A stretch of DNA of 64,000 nucleotides, from positions 62,001 to 126,000 of the forward strand of contig NZ_SNVV01000014.1 of assembly GCF_004361735.1 (NCBI RefSeq), written 5' to 3'. The notes under the pieces were generated by a model, which saw only the letters and a program-made list of their open reading frames with translations, did not search any database and had not been told where the DNA came from. Source of the stretch: Azoarcus indigens (GTDB lineage: Bacteria; Pseudomonadota; Gammaproteobacteria; Burkholderiales; Rhodocyclaceae). Position 1 is the stretch's first letter. The number at the start of each line of letters is the position of its first letter. The translations under genes were made by a program, and so were the position numbers. Below, piece by piece: positions 10,076 to 19,310 of the stretch.

Positions 10076-12196
10076 CTACTTCCCCTCCAGCACCACCAGA
10101 TCGTCCCGCGCACCGGCGTGCAGCCGCGCCAGATGCAGGCGCACCAGCGCGTCCTCCGGCCGCAGCGCCGCGAGTTTCTCGAAAGCCGTCAGCGCGCCCT
10201 CCTCGCCCGCCGCCAGCAAGGCGTAGGCGGCGGTGTAGGCGGCGGCGTGGGCGCCGTCCTCCGCCTCCACGGTCGTGTAGGTCATCAGCGCCTCGCTGCG
10301 TCCCCGCAGCATCAACCGCCCGACCGGCCGCACCGTCGCCCCCGGGCAGGCCGCCAGGGTCGCCGCCGACAGGCAGAGCTGGGTGCCGAGGTATTTGTTC
10401 GCGCCCTCCAGCCGCGAGGCGGTATTCACCGCGTCGCCCAGCGCGCGGTAATCGAAGATGGCCTTGCCGCCGAAGTTGCCGACGATGACCTCGCCGGTGT
10501 GCACGCCGACCCGCGTGTGGCCGAAGGGAACGCCCTGCGCCGCCAGCTCTGCCGCATAGGCGGCGCCGAAAGCGGCCATCTCCCGTGCGCAGGCCAGCGC
10601 CCGGCAGGCGTGGTCGGCTTGCAGCACCGGCGCGGAGAACATGATGGCCACCGCGTCGCCCACGATGCGGTCCAGCGTGCCCTGGTGACGGAAGGCGATG
10701 CCTATCATCTCGTCCAGGTAGCGGTTGAGCAGAGCCACCGCTTCCGCCGGGTCCAGCCTGTCCATCAGCGCGGTGAAGCCGGCAAGATCGGTGAACACGA
10801 AGCTGCACACCTGCCGCCTGCCGCCCAGCGCCAGTTGCTCCGGGTGCGCCACCAGATGCTCCACCAGGTTGGGCGACACGTAGCGCGAGAAGGCCAGCCG
10901 TATCCAGCGCTGGCGCCGCTCGCCGGCGATGTGGCGGATCACACTGGCGGCGGCGAAGGCAAGCAGCACCGTCAGCGCCGGCAGGGCGGGATCGAACAAC
11001 AGCCCATGACGAGAGAAGGCGGCCCAGCCCGCCCAACCGAGCCCGCCCAGCACCAGCGCCAGCACACCCAGCGCCAGCGGCGTTGCCGCCCGGGCGGTCG
11101 CCAGCACCACCACCAGGCAGCCCAGCAGCAGCGCCAGGCTCTCTACCGCCGGTGCCAGCGCGGGCCGCTGCAGCACGTCGCCGGCGAGGATCTGCTCCAG
11201 CACCTGGGCATGCACCTCCACCCCAGGCATCGGCCCGCTCACCGGGTTGAAGCGCAGGTCCATCAAGCCTTGGGCGGAGGAGCCGACCAGCACCAGCCGG
11301 CCGCGCAGTTCCGCATCCACCTCGCCGGCCAGCACCTGCCAGGCCGGCAGATAAAGCGCGGCATCCGGCCGGGCGTAATGCACCCAGACTTCGCCGCGCT
11401 CGTTGGTGGCGAGCTCCCGACTGCCGACACGCAGGCCGGCCAGCCTGCCCTCACCGTCGGCCAATAGGGTGTAGTTGCGCGCCCCCTGCTCCAGCCGCAG
11501 CACCTCCGCCACCAGCGCCGGCACCGTCGCCCCGCCCAGGCGGAACACCATGGGCACCCGCCGCACCACGCCGTCCGGGTCGGGCACGAAGCTGATTGCT
11601 CCCAGTCCGGGGGCCGCCTGCGCCAGGACCGGCAGCGGCATCACCGCGGCATCGAAATGGAAGAGCCCATTCACTTGCGGCGCGCCGCTGAGCACGAAGC
11701 GGAAGGGCCAGGCGAAGTCCCGCGGCAGCGCGCCGCGTTCCACCGCGACGAAACCCAGCGCCGCCGGCGCCTGCGCCAGCGCAGCGGCGAAAGCCTCATC
11801 ATGGTCGGGCAAGCCGGCGAGCGCGCCGCGCAAGGACGCCGGCACCTGCCACAGCGCGCCCACGGCTGCCGGCGAGCTGCGGTCCGCCTCGGCAAACAGC
11901 ACGTCGAAGCCCACCGCCGCCGCGCCGGCGCCATCCAGGCGCTGCAGCAGCTCCGCCAGCCGGGTGCGCGGCCAGGGCCACTGGCCGAGGCGGGCCAGGC
12001 TCTCCTCGTCGAAGTCCACCACCCGCACCTTCGCCTCGGCGGCGGTGCGCGGCTGCCAGCGCTGGAACTGGTCGAACACCGCATGGCGCAGCGCGAGTAC
12101 CGCCTGCGGTTCCAGCAGTTGCAGGGCCAGGCCGAGCACGGCGATCAACAGGGGAATCGACAGGGCAGCAGACGAAATGCGGTGCCGGAAAGACAT
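10076..12196 (-). CDS. CHASE2-domain class III adenylate/guanylate cyclase
   Basis: 706 residues. One N-terminal transmembrane helix (about 10-30), a periplasmic CHASE2 domain (about 35-320; VRVVDFDEESLARLGQWPWPR, VGFDVLFAEAD), three membrane helices (about 330-400), then a class III cyclase domain (about 440-610). The metal-binding aspartates (FTDLAGFT and GDAVAIMFS) and the transition-state region (GDAVNTASRLEGANKY) are present, so it should be active. It is convergent with the FecR/OmpA pair. Substrate (ATP or GTP) cannot be decided by eye. Confidence 0.92.
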   Translation of the reverse strand: MSFRHRISSAALSIPLLIAVLGLALQLLEPQAVLALRHAVFDQFQRWQPRTAAEAKVRVVDFDEESLARLGQWPWPRTRLAELLQRLDGAGAAAVGFDVLFAEADRSSPAAVGALWQVPASLRGALAGLPDHDEAFAAALAQAPAALGFVAVERGALPRDFAWPFRFVLSGAPQVNGLFHFDAAVMPLPVLAQAAPGLGAISFVPDPDGVVRRVPMVFRLGGATVPALVAEVLRLEQGARNYTLLADGEGRLAGLRVGSRELATNERGEVWVHYARPDAALYLPAWQVLAGEVDAELRGRLVLVGSSAQGLMDLRFNPVSGPMPGVEVHAQVLEQILAGDVLQRPALAPAVESLALLLGCLVVVLATARAATPLALGVLALVLGGLGWAGWAAFSRHGLLFDPALPALTVLLAFAAASVIRHIAGERRQRWIRLAFSRYVSPNLVEHLVAHPEQLALGGRRQVCSFVFTDLAGFTALMDRLDPAEAVALLNRYLDEMIGIAFRHQGTLDRIVGDAVAIMFSAPVLQADHACRALACAREMAAFGAAYAAELAAQGVPFGHTRVGVHTGEVIVGNFGGKAIFDYRALGDAVNTASRLEGANKYLGTQLCLSAATLAACPGATVRPVGRLMLRGRSEALMTYTTVEAEDGAHAAAYTAAYALLAAGEEGALTAFEKLAALRPEDALVRLHLARLHAGARDDLVVLEGK

Positions 12197-12317
12197 CCTG
12201 ACGAGGGCGGAAAAGTGGGCAAGGCGGCCATCATAGCCGAGCGCCGCGGCCCGCTTTGCCGCGCGGAAAGCGCGTCTCCTTTATCATCGCCCCTCCCGCC
12301 CCAGCTCCGGAAACACC

Positions 12318-12998
12318 ATGGACAGCCCCGCCGCAAGCGACGACAAGACCTACTCCCTGAGCCCCGCCGAAATCCGCGTACTCGGCGTACTGGCCGAAAA
12401 AGCCTTCCTCACCCCGGACACCTACCCGCTGTCCATCAATGCGCTGACCACCGGCAGCAACCAGCTCACCGCCCGCGAGCCGGTGATGAACCTGAGCGAG
12501 GCCGAGGTGCAAGCCGCCATCGACAGCTTGATCGGGCTGCGGCTGGTGAGCCGCCGCGACCAGCAGAGCAGCCGTGTCTCCAAGTACGAACACCAACTGC
12601 GGCTGCGCCACTCGCTGCCGCCGGCGGAGCAGGCGGTGCTCGCGGTGCTGCTGCTGCGCGGCGCCCAGACCGCCGGCGAGATCCGCCAGCGCTGCGAGCG
12701 CATGCACCGCTTCGACGACATCGCCGAGGTGGAGGCAGTGCTGGAGCACCTGGCCGAAAAGTACCCGGCGCTGGCCGTGAGCCTGCCGCGCTCGCCGGGC
12801 ACCAAGGAAACCCGCTACATGCATCTGCTGGGCGGCGAGGACGCGCTGGAAGCAGCCCAGGAAAGCGCTGCCGCCGGCAGCGGGGGCAGCAGCAGCCGCA
12901 GCCGGCTCGGCGAACTGGAAGAAGAGGTGAAGCGCCTGCGCGAGGAAGTGGAAACCCTGAAGCGCGGCTTCGAAGCATTCCGCCAACAGTTCGAATAA
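12318..12998 (+). CDS. yceH: YceH family protein (DUF480)
   Basis: 226 residues. Two winged-helix-like halves and a C-terminal coiled coil ([19 protein letters not shown]). Signatures [26 protein letters not shown] and YEHQLRLR are typical of YceH/DUF480. Function in bacteria is not established; DNA binding is plausible from the fold. It is 10 bp upstream of lgt on the same strand, so they may be cotranscribed. Confidence 0.9.
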   Translation: MDSPAASDDKTYSLSPAEIRVLGVLAEKAFLTPDTYPLSINALTTGSNQLTAREPVMNLSEAEVQAAIDSLIGLRLVSRRDQQSSRVSKYEHQLRLRHSLPPAEQAVLAVLLLRGAQTAGEIRQRCERMHRFDDIAEVEAVLEHLAEKYPALAVSLPRSPGTKETRYMHLLGGEDALEAAQESAAAGSGGSSSRSRLGELEEEVKRLREEVETLKRGFEAFRQQFE

Positions 12999-13008
12999 GG
13001 GTGGACGC

Positions 13009-13800
13009 ATGCTGATCCATCCCCAGATCAATCCGATCGCCTTCTCGGTCGGCCCCCTGTCCGTGCGCTGGTACGGGCTGATGTACCTGATCGCCTTCGT
13101 GCTCTTCATCGTGCTCGGCCGCCTGCACGCGCGCCGTCGCCCGGAGAGCGGATGGACGCCGCAGGCGATAGACGATCTGCTGTTTTACGGCGTGCTCGGC
13201 GTCATCATCGGCGGCAGGCTGGGGGAGGTGCTGTTCTTCCAGCCCGGCTACTACTTCAGCAACCCGGCCGAGATCGTCGCGGTGTGGAAAGGCGGCATGA
13301 GTTTCCACGGCGGCTTCCTCGGCGTGCTGGCGGCGATGTGGTTGTACGGCCGCAAGCATGGCCGCGGCTTCTGGGAGGTGACGGATTTCATCGCCCCGAT
13401 GGTGCCGCTGGGTCTGGCCGCTGGCCGCATCGGCAATTTCATCAACGGCGAGCTGTGGGGTCGTCCGGCCAACCCGGATCTGCCCTGGGCGATGGTATTT
13501 CCGCTGGTGGACGATCTGCCGCGCCACCCCTCGCAGCTCTACCAAGCCGCCGGAGAAGGGCTGCTGCTGTTCTTGATACTGTGGTTCTTCGCCGCCAAAC
13601 CGCGGCCGAGAATGGCAGTATCGGCGCTGTTCCTGCTCGGCTACGGCTGCCTGCGCTTCATCGCCGAGTTCTTCCGCACGCCGGACCCGGGCATCTTCGG
13701 CACCTTGTCCATGGGGCTGTCCACCGCCCAGTGGCTGTGCGTGCCCATGGTGCTGACAGGAGCGGTGCTGTTCGGCTACAGCAGGAAACTGAAGGCCTGA
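13009..13800 (+). CDS. lgt: Prolipoprotein diacylglyceryl transferase
   Basis: 263 residues, polytopic inner-membrane enzyme with about seven helices. It moves diacylglyceryl from phosphatidylglycerol to the lipobox cysteine of prolipoproteins. The Lgt signature [14 protein letters not shown] is present, as are the conserved HGGFLG and HPSQLYQ motifs. GGGTGG-rich context 5' of ATG 13009 acts as ribosome binding site. Normal family length. Confidence 0.97.
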   Translation: MLIHPQINPIAFSVGPLSVRWYGLMYLIAFVLFIVLGRLHARRRPESGWTPQAIDDLLFYGVLGVIIGGRLGEVLFFQPGYYFSNPAEIVAVWKGGMSFHGGFLGVLAAMWLYGRKHGRGFWEVTDFIAPMVPLGLAAGRIGNFINGELWGRPANPDLPWAMVFPLVDDLPRHPSQLYQAAGEGLLLFLILWFFAAKPRPRMAVSALFLLGYGCLRFIAEFFRTPDPGIFGTLSMGLSTAQWLCVPMVLTGAVLFGYSRKLKA

Positions 13801-13986
13801 CCGGGCGGCATCCCGAAGGCAGCGGCCGGCCGGGCGTCGCGTCGCTGCATGCCCGGGCCGGCACCATCCAAGGTGGCCCGGCAATCGGGAAACAGCAAAC
13901 GAGGATGTGTAGCCTGCAGCGCCGAGGGCAGTTCTTTGCCCGCCCTCATGCCAATGGTAGGGCTTGGGGGGAGGCGAAGCGGGAAG

Positions 13987-14412
13987 TCAGTGGCGGTGGC
14001 GCGCCTCGGCGTCGGCGGCGATGCGTTCCAGGCAGTCTGGCAGGTCCGCCGCCACGACAACGTGATCTGCGCCCAAGGCGCGGGCGGCACGGGCCGGCAT
14101 GGAGTCCACGCCCGGCACCACCGCCACCGCACAGGTTCCCGGCGACACCCGCTTCAGCAGGCCCACCAGGCGCGCCGGCTCATGCTCGGCGATGCGCCAG
14201 TCGACCACCAGCACCTCGGGCCGCATGCGGAAAAACAGCCGCATGGCCTCGCTCTCCCGATCGGCCTTGCCAACGATGCGCACACCGGTGCAGATAGCGA
14301 GTTCCGCCTTCAATTTGGCACAGGTTGGCGTCTCCGGCACGGCGAGCAGCACACGCAGCGGCGTGGTCTGGGGAGCAGTCATCAGGCAGGGCTGGCAATC
14401 GGGAATCTTCAC
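13987..14412 (-). CDS. Stand-alone receiver-like protein with N-terminal CxxC
   Basis: 141 residues. I start it at GTG 14412 because GGAGG lies exactly six bases upstream; an internal ATG at 14382 has no such site. The chosen start adds a short leader containing CQPC. The body looks like a response-regulator receiver (LRVLLAVPETPT, PEVLVVDWR with the likely phospho-acceptor Asp about 71, LGADHVVVAA), but the acidic pocket at the start of the fold is not obvious, so it may be a pseudo-receiver. It lies 77 bp downstream of a membrane PAS protein on the same strand. No output domain. Confidence 0.65.
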   Translation of the reverse strand: MKIPDCQPCLMTAPQTTPLRVLLAVPETPTCAKLKAELAICTGVRIVGKADRESEAMRLFFRMRPEVLVVDWRIAEHEPARLVGLLKRVSPGTCAVAVVPGVDSMPARAARALGADHVVVAADLPDCLERIAADAEARHRH

Positions 14413-14457
14413 GGCATACCTCCACCTACACGATGGCATACGCCCTTGACAGGCATC

Positions 14458-14478
14458 AACCCCTCGCAACGAAGGGTT
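14458..14478. other. Hairpin between PAS and receiver-like genes
   Basis: Nine-base arms (14458-14466 and 14470-14478, one G-T pair) with a 3-base loop lie in the 77-bp gap between the two genes. There is no T-run on the minus strand, so it is a structure or attenuator candidate rather than a clear terminator. Confidence 0.35.
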
Positions 14479-14489
14479 TATGCAACACG

Positions 14490-15164
14490 TCACACTCGCT
14501 GCGCCATGGCCCCGCCGGCCCCGTGTAGTTGCCGATCCGAGATGTCCAGATAGGTTCCTACCACCCGCAGGGGATGCCCGTCGGCATCCCGCTCCACCAC
14601 CTGCCCCACCGAGCTGAACCAGCGGTAGATGTCGCCCGCAAGGCGCATGCGGAACTCGCACTGGTAGGTCGCCACCCGGCCGCCAAGGTAGGCGCGGAAG
14701 CGCTCGCGCACCCGCTCCCGGTCTTCGGGATGTACCCGCTCCAGCCACGCATCGGCCGGTTCGCTGAAGGCCTCCGACGGCGCTCCCACCATGCGGGCGA
14801 CGCTCTCGTCGTGTTCGACCACGTCGCCATCCGCCCGGTAGTCCCACAACCCCAGCCCGGTGGCGCGTATCGCCAGCCGCAGGCGTGCCTCCCGCCGCAG
14901 CAAGCCTTGCTGCAGCTGGGTGAGGCGTGCAAAGCCCAGCCTGACCAGGATCCACAGCAGTACCGAGGTGACCAGCACGAAGAACAGCCCCTTGTAGGTC
15001 TGCAGCTCGGTGAGCCGGCTCGGCTCGCCCACCCACATGGAGATCAGCTGGTCGGAATAGATGATCCAGGCTACCGCGAAAGCGGCGTAGATCAAGGTAG
15101 CCGGCAGCGCCAGCAGCCCTGGCGAGGGGGGCGGCGGAAGCGGGGGAAGGGGGGCGTCGCTCAT
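14490..15164 (-). CDS. Membrane-anchored PAS-domain protein without output domain
   Basis: 224 residues. Two transmembrane helices (about 18-42 and 58-78) form the short sensor head common in proteobacterial PAS-GGDEF or PAS-kinase proteins, followed by one PAS/PAC domain (about 92-212; VHPEDRERVRERFRAYL, YRWFSSVGQVVERDADGHP, VGTYLDISDRQ). The protein stops 14 residues after the PAC motif, where family members normally carry an output domain. Start ATG 15164 has AGGAGG eight bases upstream. It could signal through a partner, for example the receiver-like protein just downstream, or be truncated. Confidence 0.75.
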   Translation of the reverse strand: MSDAPLPPLPPPPSPGLLALPATLIYAAFAVAWIIYSDQLISMWVGEPSRLTELQTYKGLFFVLVTSVLLWILVRLGFARLTQLQQGLLRREARLRLAIRATGLGLWDYRADGDVVEHDESVARMVGAPSEAFSEPADAWLERVHPEDRERVRERFRAYLGGRVATYQCEFRMRLAGDIYRWFSSVGQVVERDADGHPLRVVGTYLDISDRQLHGAGGAMAQRV

Positions 15165-15338
15165 CAGCACATCCTCCTGCCGGGCGGGGAGTAAGCCGAT
15201 GTTACGCCAAGGCCTGCGAGGCGTGCAGCCCTTGCCGGCGCGCCTTCCGGCCCCGCAGCGCGGCCTGCCGCCAGGGCTGCCTCCGGGGCGGCGCGATATC
15301 ATGGCGCCACCCATCCGGCCTGTTTCTGGAGACTGTCC

Positions 15339-16721
15339 ATGTCCGCCACCGATCTGTTTTCCCGCGGGCTTTCCCGCATGCGCGAGATGGTCGCCAATGC
15401 CACCGCCAAGCCCAAGGAGCCGTCGGAGAAGATTCTGGAGCGCATCCGTCAGCAGTTGCACGAATGCGCCGAGGGCCGCGGCGGCGAGATATCCACCCGC
15501 CAGCGAGCTGCCCGCCTGGCGGAAACCTATCTCGGCCTGGACGATGGCGGCCGCCTTGCGGTGCTGCGCATGATCGCGCTGGAATTCGGCCCCGACCCCA
15601 CCCAGGTGGCCACGGCGCACAAGGCCTACCAGGCTGCGGTGGGCAGCGAACGGCAGTGGGACGCGGAGGCGCAGCTGCGCGCCGCCATGCGCTCCCGCCG
15701 CATCCGCATCCTCACCCAGTTCAATGCGATACCGCAGGGGGTGAAGTTCCTGGTCGACCTGCGCGCCGACCTGCTGCGCTACCTGCCGGAGGAGCCGCTG
15801 CTGAAGCCGCTGGACCGCGAACTGGAAGCGCGGCTCACCGCCTGGTTCGACGTCGGTTTTCTCGAGCTCACCCGCATCACCTGGCACTCGCCGGCGGTGC
15901 TGCTGGAGAAGCTGGTGGAGTACGAGGCGGTGCACGAGATCCGTTCCTGGAACGACCTCAAGAACCGGCTGGATACCGACCGCCGCTGCTACGCCTTCTT
16001 CCACCCGCGCATGCCGCTGGAGCCGCTGATCTTCGTCGAGGTCGCCCTGCTGGAACAGCTGGCCGACAACGTGCAGCAACTGCTGGACGAGCATGCGCCG
16101 GTGCAGGACACCCGCCGCGCCGACACCGCCATCTTCTACTCCATCAGCAACACCCAGGCCGGTCTGCGCGGCATCTCCTTCGGCAACTTCCTGCTCAAGC
16201 GGGTGGTGGAAGACCTGCAGCGCGACTTTCCCAAGCTGAAGTGCTTCGCCACCCTCTCGCCCCTGCCCGGCCTGGTGCGCTGGACCAGCCGCCATCCGGA
16301 GGAACTGGCCAAGGCCCTCACGCCGGCCGACTGGAAGAAGCTGGCAGCGGCAGGAGTAGAAGGCCCCGACTCGCCCCGGCTGGGCGCCCTGCTGGAGGGT
16401 AAGGCGGACTGGCAGGACGACCCCGCGCTGGCGCGAGCGCTCAAGGAGCCGCTGCTGCGGGTGGCGGCCCATTACCTGCTGCACACCGCCGGCGACAGCC
16501 GGCCGGTGGATCCGGTGGCCCGCTTCCACCTGGGCAACGGCGCCCGCGTGGAGCGGCTGAACTGGATGGCGGACAGCTCAGCCAAGGGGTTGGCTCAGTC
16601 CTGGGGCATCATGGTCAATTACCTCTACGACCCCGACCGCATCGAATCCAACCTGGAGGCGTATGCCAGCGAAGGCCGCATCGATGCCTCCCCCGCCGTC
16701 CGCCGCCAGGCCCGGCGCTGA
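15339..16721 (+). CDS. mcd: Malonyl-CoA decarboxylase
   Basis: 460 residues, full length for bacterial malonyl-CoA decarboxylases, which convert malonyl-CoA to acetyl-CoA and CO2. The helical N-terminal part (about 1-150) and the acetyltransferase-like C-terminal part are both present; recognisable blocks are FFHPRMPLEPLIFVEVAL, DTAIFYSISNTQAGLRGISFGNFL, and FHLGNGARVERLNWMAD, SWGIMVNYLY near the C-terminus. No matBC genes flank it, so it stands alone. Symbol given by homology to bacterial MCD. Confidence 0.9.
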   Translation: MSATDLFSRGLSRMREMVANATAKPKEPSEKILERIRQQLHECAEGRGGEISTRQRAARLAETYLGLDDGGRLAVLRMIALEFGPDPTQVATAHKAYQAAVGSERQWDAEAQLRAAMRSRRIRILTQFNAIPQGVKFLVDLRADLLRYLPEEPLLKPLDRELEARLTAWFDVGFLELTRITWHSPAVLLEKLVEYEAVHEIRSWNDLKNRLDTDRRCYAFFHPRMPLEPLIFVEVALLEQLADNVQQLLDEHAPVQDTRRADTAIFYSISNTQAGLRGISFGNFLLKRVVEDLQRDFPKLKCFATLSPLPGLVRWTSRHPEELAKALTPADWKKLAAAGVEGPDSPRLGALLEGKADWQDDPALARALKEPLLRVAAHYLLHTAGDSRPVDPVARFHLGNGARVERLNWMADSSAKGLAQSWGIMVNYLYDPDRIESNLEAYASEGRIDASPAVRRQARR

Positions 16722-16871
16722 GGTCCAGCGCAATCGGCGGCCGACCATGACGCATGTCGCACCCGCCGGCGCTACACCGACCGTATGATCCCGAAGTGGT
16801 CCCGGGCGCCATCGGCACTCCTGCCGGCGGAGCTGACCCGCCACGCTCCCTAGCTGACGGATATCTCCCTC

Positions 16872-19310
16872 GTGCGCCTGCCCTTCCGGCCCGCTTCAAT
16901 CCGGGTCCGCCTGCTGCTCGCCAGCACCGCCGTCCAGGTAGTGCTGCTCACCTTGCTGGTGGTGAACAGCGTCCGCCTGATGAACGAGGCCGCCTCCGCC
17001 AGCCTGGACACCCTGGTCGAACAGAACGCCAGCATGCTGCACGCCATGGCCACCGCCTTCGGCGAACAGGAACGCTACCCGGCGCTGCAGGACCTGCTGC
17101 GCGAACTGCTGGCCGACGCTCACGGCGGGCTGGCCTATGTGCGCATCGGCGACAGCCAGGGCCGCTTTCTGCTCTCCGCCGGCCGGCCGGAGCTCGAACC
17201 CCTGCCCGTCGGCAGCAGCGCCTTGCCAGCGGACATCGACCGGGTGCTCGCCGAACGCTTCATTCACATCCGCCGCCCCTTGCTGCTGTCGGGCAACGAA
17301 GTCGGCTTCCTGCAGTTCGGCGTTTCGGTTTCCATCCTCGCTGCCGCGCGCAAGGCCATTATCGAGCAGGGCACGCTGATCGCCTCGGCCGAACTGCTGC
17401 TCACCTTCCTGCTCATCTCCTCGCTCGGCTATCTGCTTACCAGCAAGGTGCGCCGCCTGCTGGACGGCAGCCGCGCCATCGCCGACGGCCACTTCGAGCA
17501 CCGCCTGCCGGTGTATGGCAATGACGAGTTGTCCCGGCTGGCACGCCATTTCAACCTGATGGCGGCCACGCTGCAGGAACGGGTCGGCGAACTGCAGGAC
17601 ACGGCCGACCGCCTGGCCGCCAGCGAAGACCGCTACGCCCTCGCCATGCAAGGCGCCAATGACGGGCTGTGGGACTGGGACATCCCGGGCAACACCATCT
17701 ACTACTCCGAACGCTTCCGCGAGATTGCCGACCGCACCGCCTGCGACCTGCCCGGTTCGCCGCAGCAAGTGCTGGACCTGCTTCACCCGGACGATGTGAA
17801 GCCCTATCGCCAGCGCATGGCCGAGCACCTCAAGGGCATCAGCGCCCGCTTCACCTGCGAACACCGCATCCGCCTGCCGGACGGCGGCTACCGCTGGGTG
17901 GTCACCCGCGGCGTCGCCCGCCGCGGCGACGACGGCCGCGCCATCCGCATGGCCGGCTCTATCGGCGATGTGGACATGCGCAGGCAGGCGGAACAGCAGC
18001 TGGTGCACGATGCCCTGCATGACGGCCTCACCGGCCTGCCCAACCGCGCACTCTTCATCGAGCATGTGCGCCGCGCCATCGGCCAGCAGCGCCGCGACGG
18101 CGACGAACGCTTCGCAGTGCTGGCGATCAACCTGGAACGCTTCAGCCTGGTGAACGACAGCTATGGCCATGCCACCGGCGACGCCCTGCTGCGCAGCATC
18201 GCCGGCCACATCTCCGCCTCGCTGCGCGCCGGCGACGTCCTCGCCCGCGTCGGCGGCGACCAGTTCGCCGTCCTGCTGGACGGGCTCAAGGACAGCGCCG
18301 AAGCGCTGCGCCTGGCCGAGTCCCTGGTGGAGCTGCCGGCCTTCGCCCTGCCCGCCACCGGCCAGCCGCTGCATCCCAAGTGCCGCATCGGCGTCGCCCT
18401 CGGCGAGCCGGACTACGAGGATGCCGGCGCCCTGCTGCGGGATGCCGACAACGCCCTGCACAAGGCACGTCAGGCAGAAGACTCGCCGGTGGCCGTCTTC
18501 CACGCCTCCATGCATGCCCAGACGCTGCTCACGCTGCAGCTCGAGTCCGACTTGCGCCAGGCCCTGCACGAGCGCGCCCTCATCGTCCATTACCAACCCA
18601 TCGTCACCCTGGCCGAGCAGCGGCTGAGCAGCATGGAAGCGCTGGTGCGCTGGCCGCACCCGACCCGCGGCCTGATGGCGCCCAACGTCTTCATCCCGCT
18701 CGCAGAAGCGCTGGACCTGGTTCACGAGCTCGGCATGCAGGTGCTGGAGCAAGTGTGCGCAGACCTTGCCCGCTGGCAGAGCGAGGGCTACACACCACCG
18801 CCGGTCAGCGTCAACCTCTCTGCCCGCCAGCTGAGCCGGCCGGCGCTGGCCACCGAATTATTGGACGCCATCGCCCGTCACCGCGTCTCGCCCGCCAGCA
18901 TCCGCATCGAAGTCACCGAGAGCCTGTTCGCGCGCCCTGACGGCCCGGCCAAGGCCGCGCTGCAGCAGCTGCGCCAGGCAGGCGTCATGGTGCTGATCGA
19001 CGACTTCGGCACCGGCTTCTCGGCGCTCAGCTATCTGCACACCATCCCCTGCGACGTGGTCAAGCTGGATGGCTCCTTCGTCCGCTCGCTGACCGACGAC
19101 GCCCGGCTGCGCGCCATCGTCCGCCGCAGCATCGAGCTGGTTCACGATCTCGGCATCGCGGTGGTCGCCGAATGCATAGAAACCGAAGACCAGGCCACCC
19201 TGCTGCATGAAATGCACTGCGATTACGGCCAGGGCTACCTCTTCTCCCGGCCGCTGCCCGCCGACGCAATGACGGCACGGCTCCCTCCCCCGCTGGCGCT
19301 GGCCGGGTGA
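16872..19310 (+). CDS. Sensor protein with HAMP, PAS, degenerate GGDEF and EAL domains
   Basis: 812 residues from GTG 16872 (weak ribosome site). Layout: transmembrane helix (about 10-32), periplasmic region, second helix (about 170-195), HAMP, PAS (about 255-370), GGDEF (about 380-540), EAL (about 560-805). The GGDEF signature reads GGDQF at residues 461-465, replacing the catalytic glutamate, so cyclase activity is doubtful. The EAL domain keeps EALVRW, the DDFGTGFSALSYL loop and KLDGSF, so cyclic-di-GMP hydrolysis is likely. Its stop overlaps the start of a porin gene; a small solute-binding-like gene follows. Confidence 0.9.
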   Translation: MRLPFRPASIRVRLLLASTAVQVVLLTLLVVNSVRLMNEAASASLDTLVEQNASMLHAMATAFGEQERYPALQDLLRELLADAHGGLAYVRIGDSQGRFLLSAGRPELEPLPVGSSALPADIDRVLAERFIHIRRPLLLSGNEVGFLQFGVSVSILAAARKAIIEQGTLIASAELLLTFLLISSLGYLLTSKVRRLLDGSRAIADGHFEHRLPVYGNDELSRLARHFNLMAATLQERVGELQDTADRLAASEDRYALAMQGANDGLWDWDIPGNTIYYSERFREIADRTACDLPGSPQQVLDLLHPDDVKPYRQRMAEHLKGISARFTCEHRIRLPDGGYRWVVTRGVARRGDDGRAIRMAGSIGDVDMRRQAEQQLVHDALHDGLTGLPNRALFIEHVRRAIGQQRRDGDERFAVLAINLERFSLVNDSYGHATGDALLRSIAGHISASLRAGDVLARVGGDQFAVLLDGLKDSAEALRLAESLVELPAFALPATGQPLHPKCRIGVALGEPDYEDAGALLRDADNALHKARQAEDSPVAVFHASMHAQTLLTLQLESDLRQALHERALIVHYQPIVTLAEQRLSSMEALVRWPHPTRGLMAPNVFIPLAEALDLVHELGMQVLEQVCADLARWQSEGYTPPPVSVNLSARQLSRPALATELLDAIARHRVSPASIRIEVTESLFARPDGPAKAALQQLRQAGVMVLIDDFGTGFSALSYLHTIPCDVVKLDGSFVRSLTDDARLRAIVRRSIELVHDLGIAVVAECIETEDQATLLHEMHCDYGQGYLFSRPLPADAMTARLPPPLALAG

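Noticed and set aside
16896-18752. 618-codon minus-strand open frame
   Set aside because: Antisense to the GGDEF/EAL gene.
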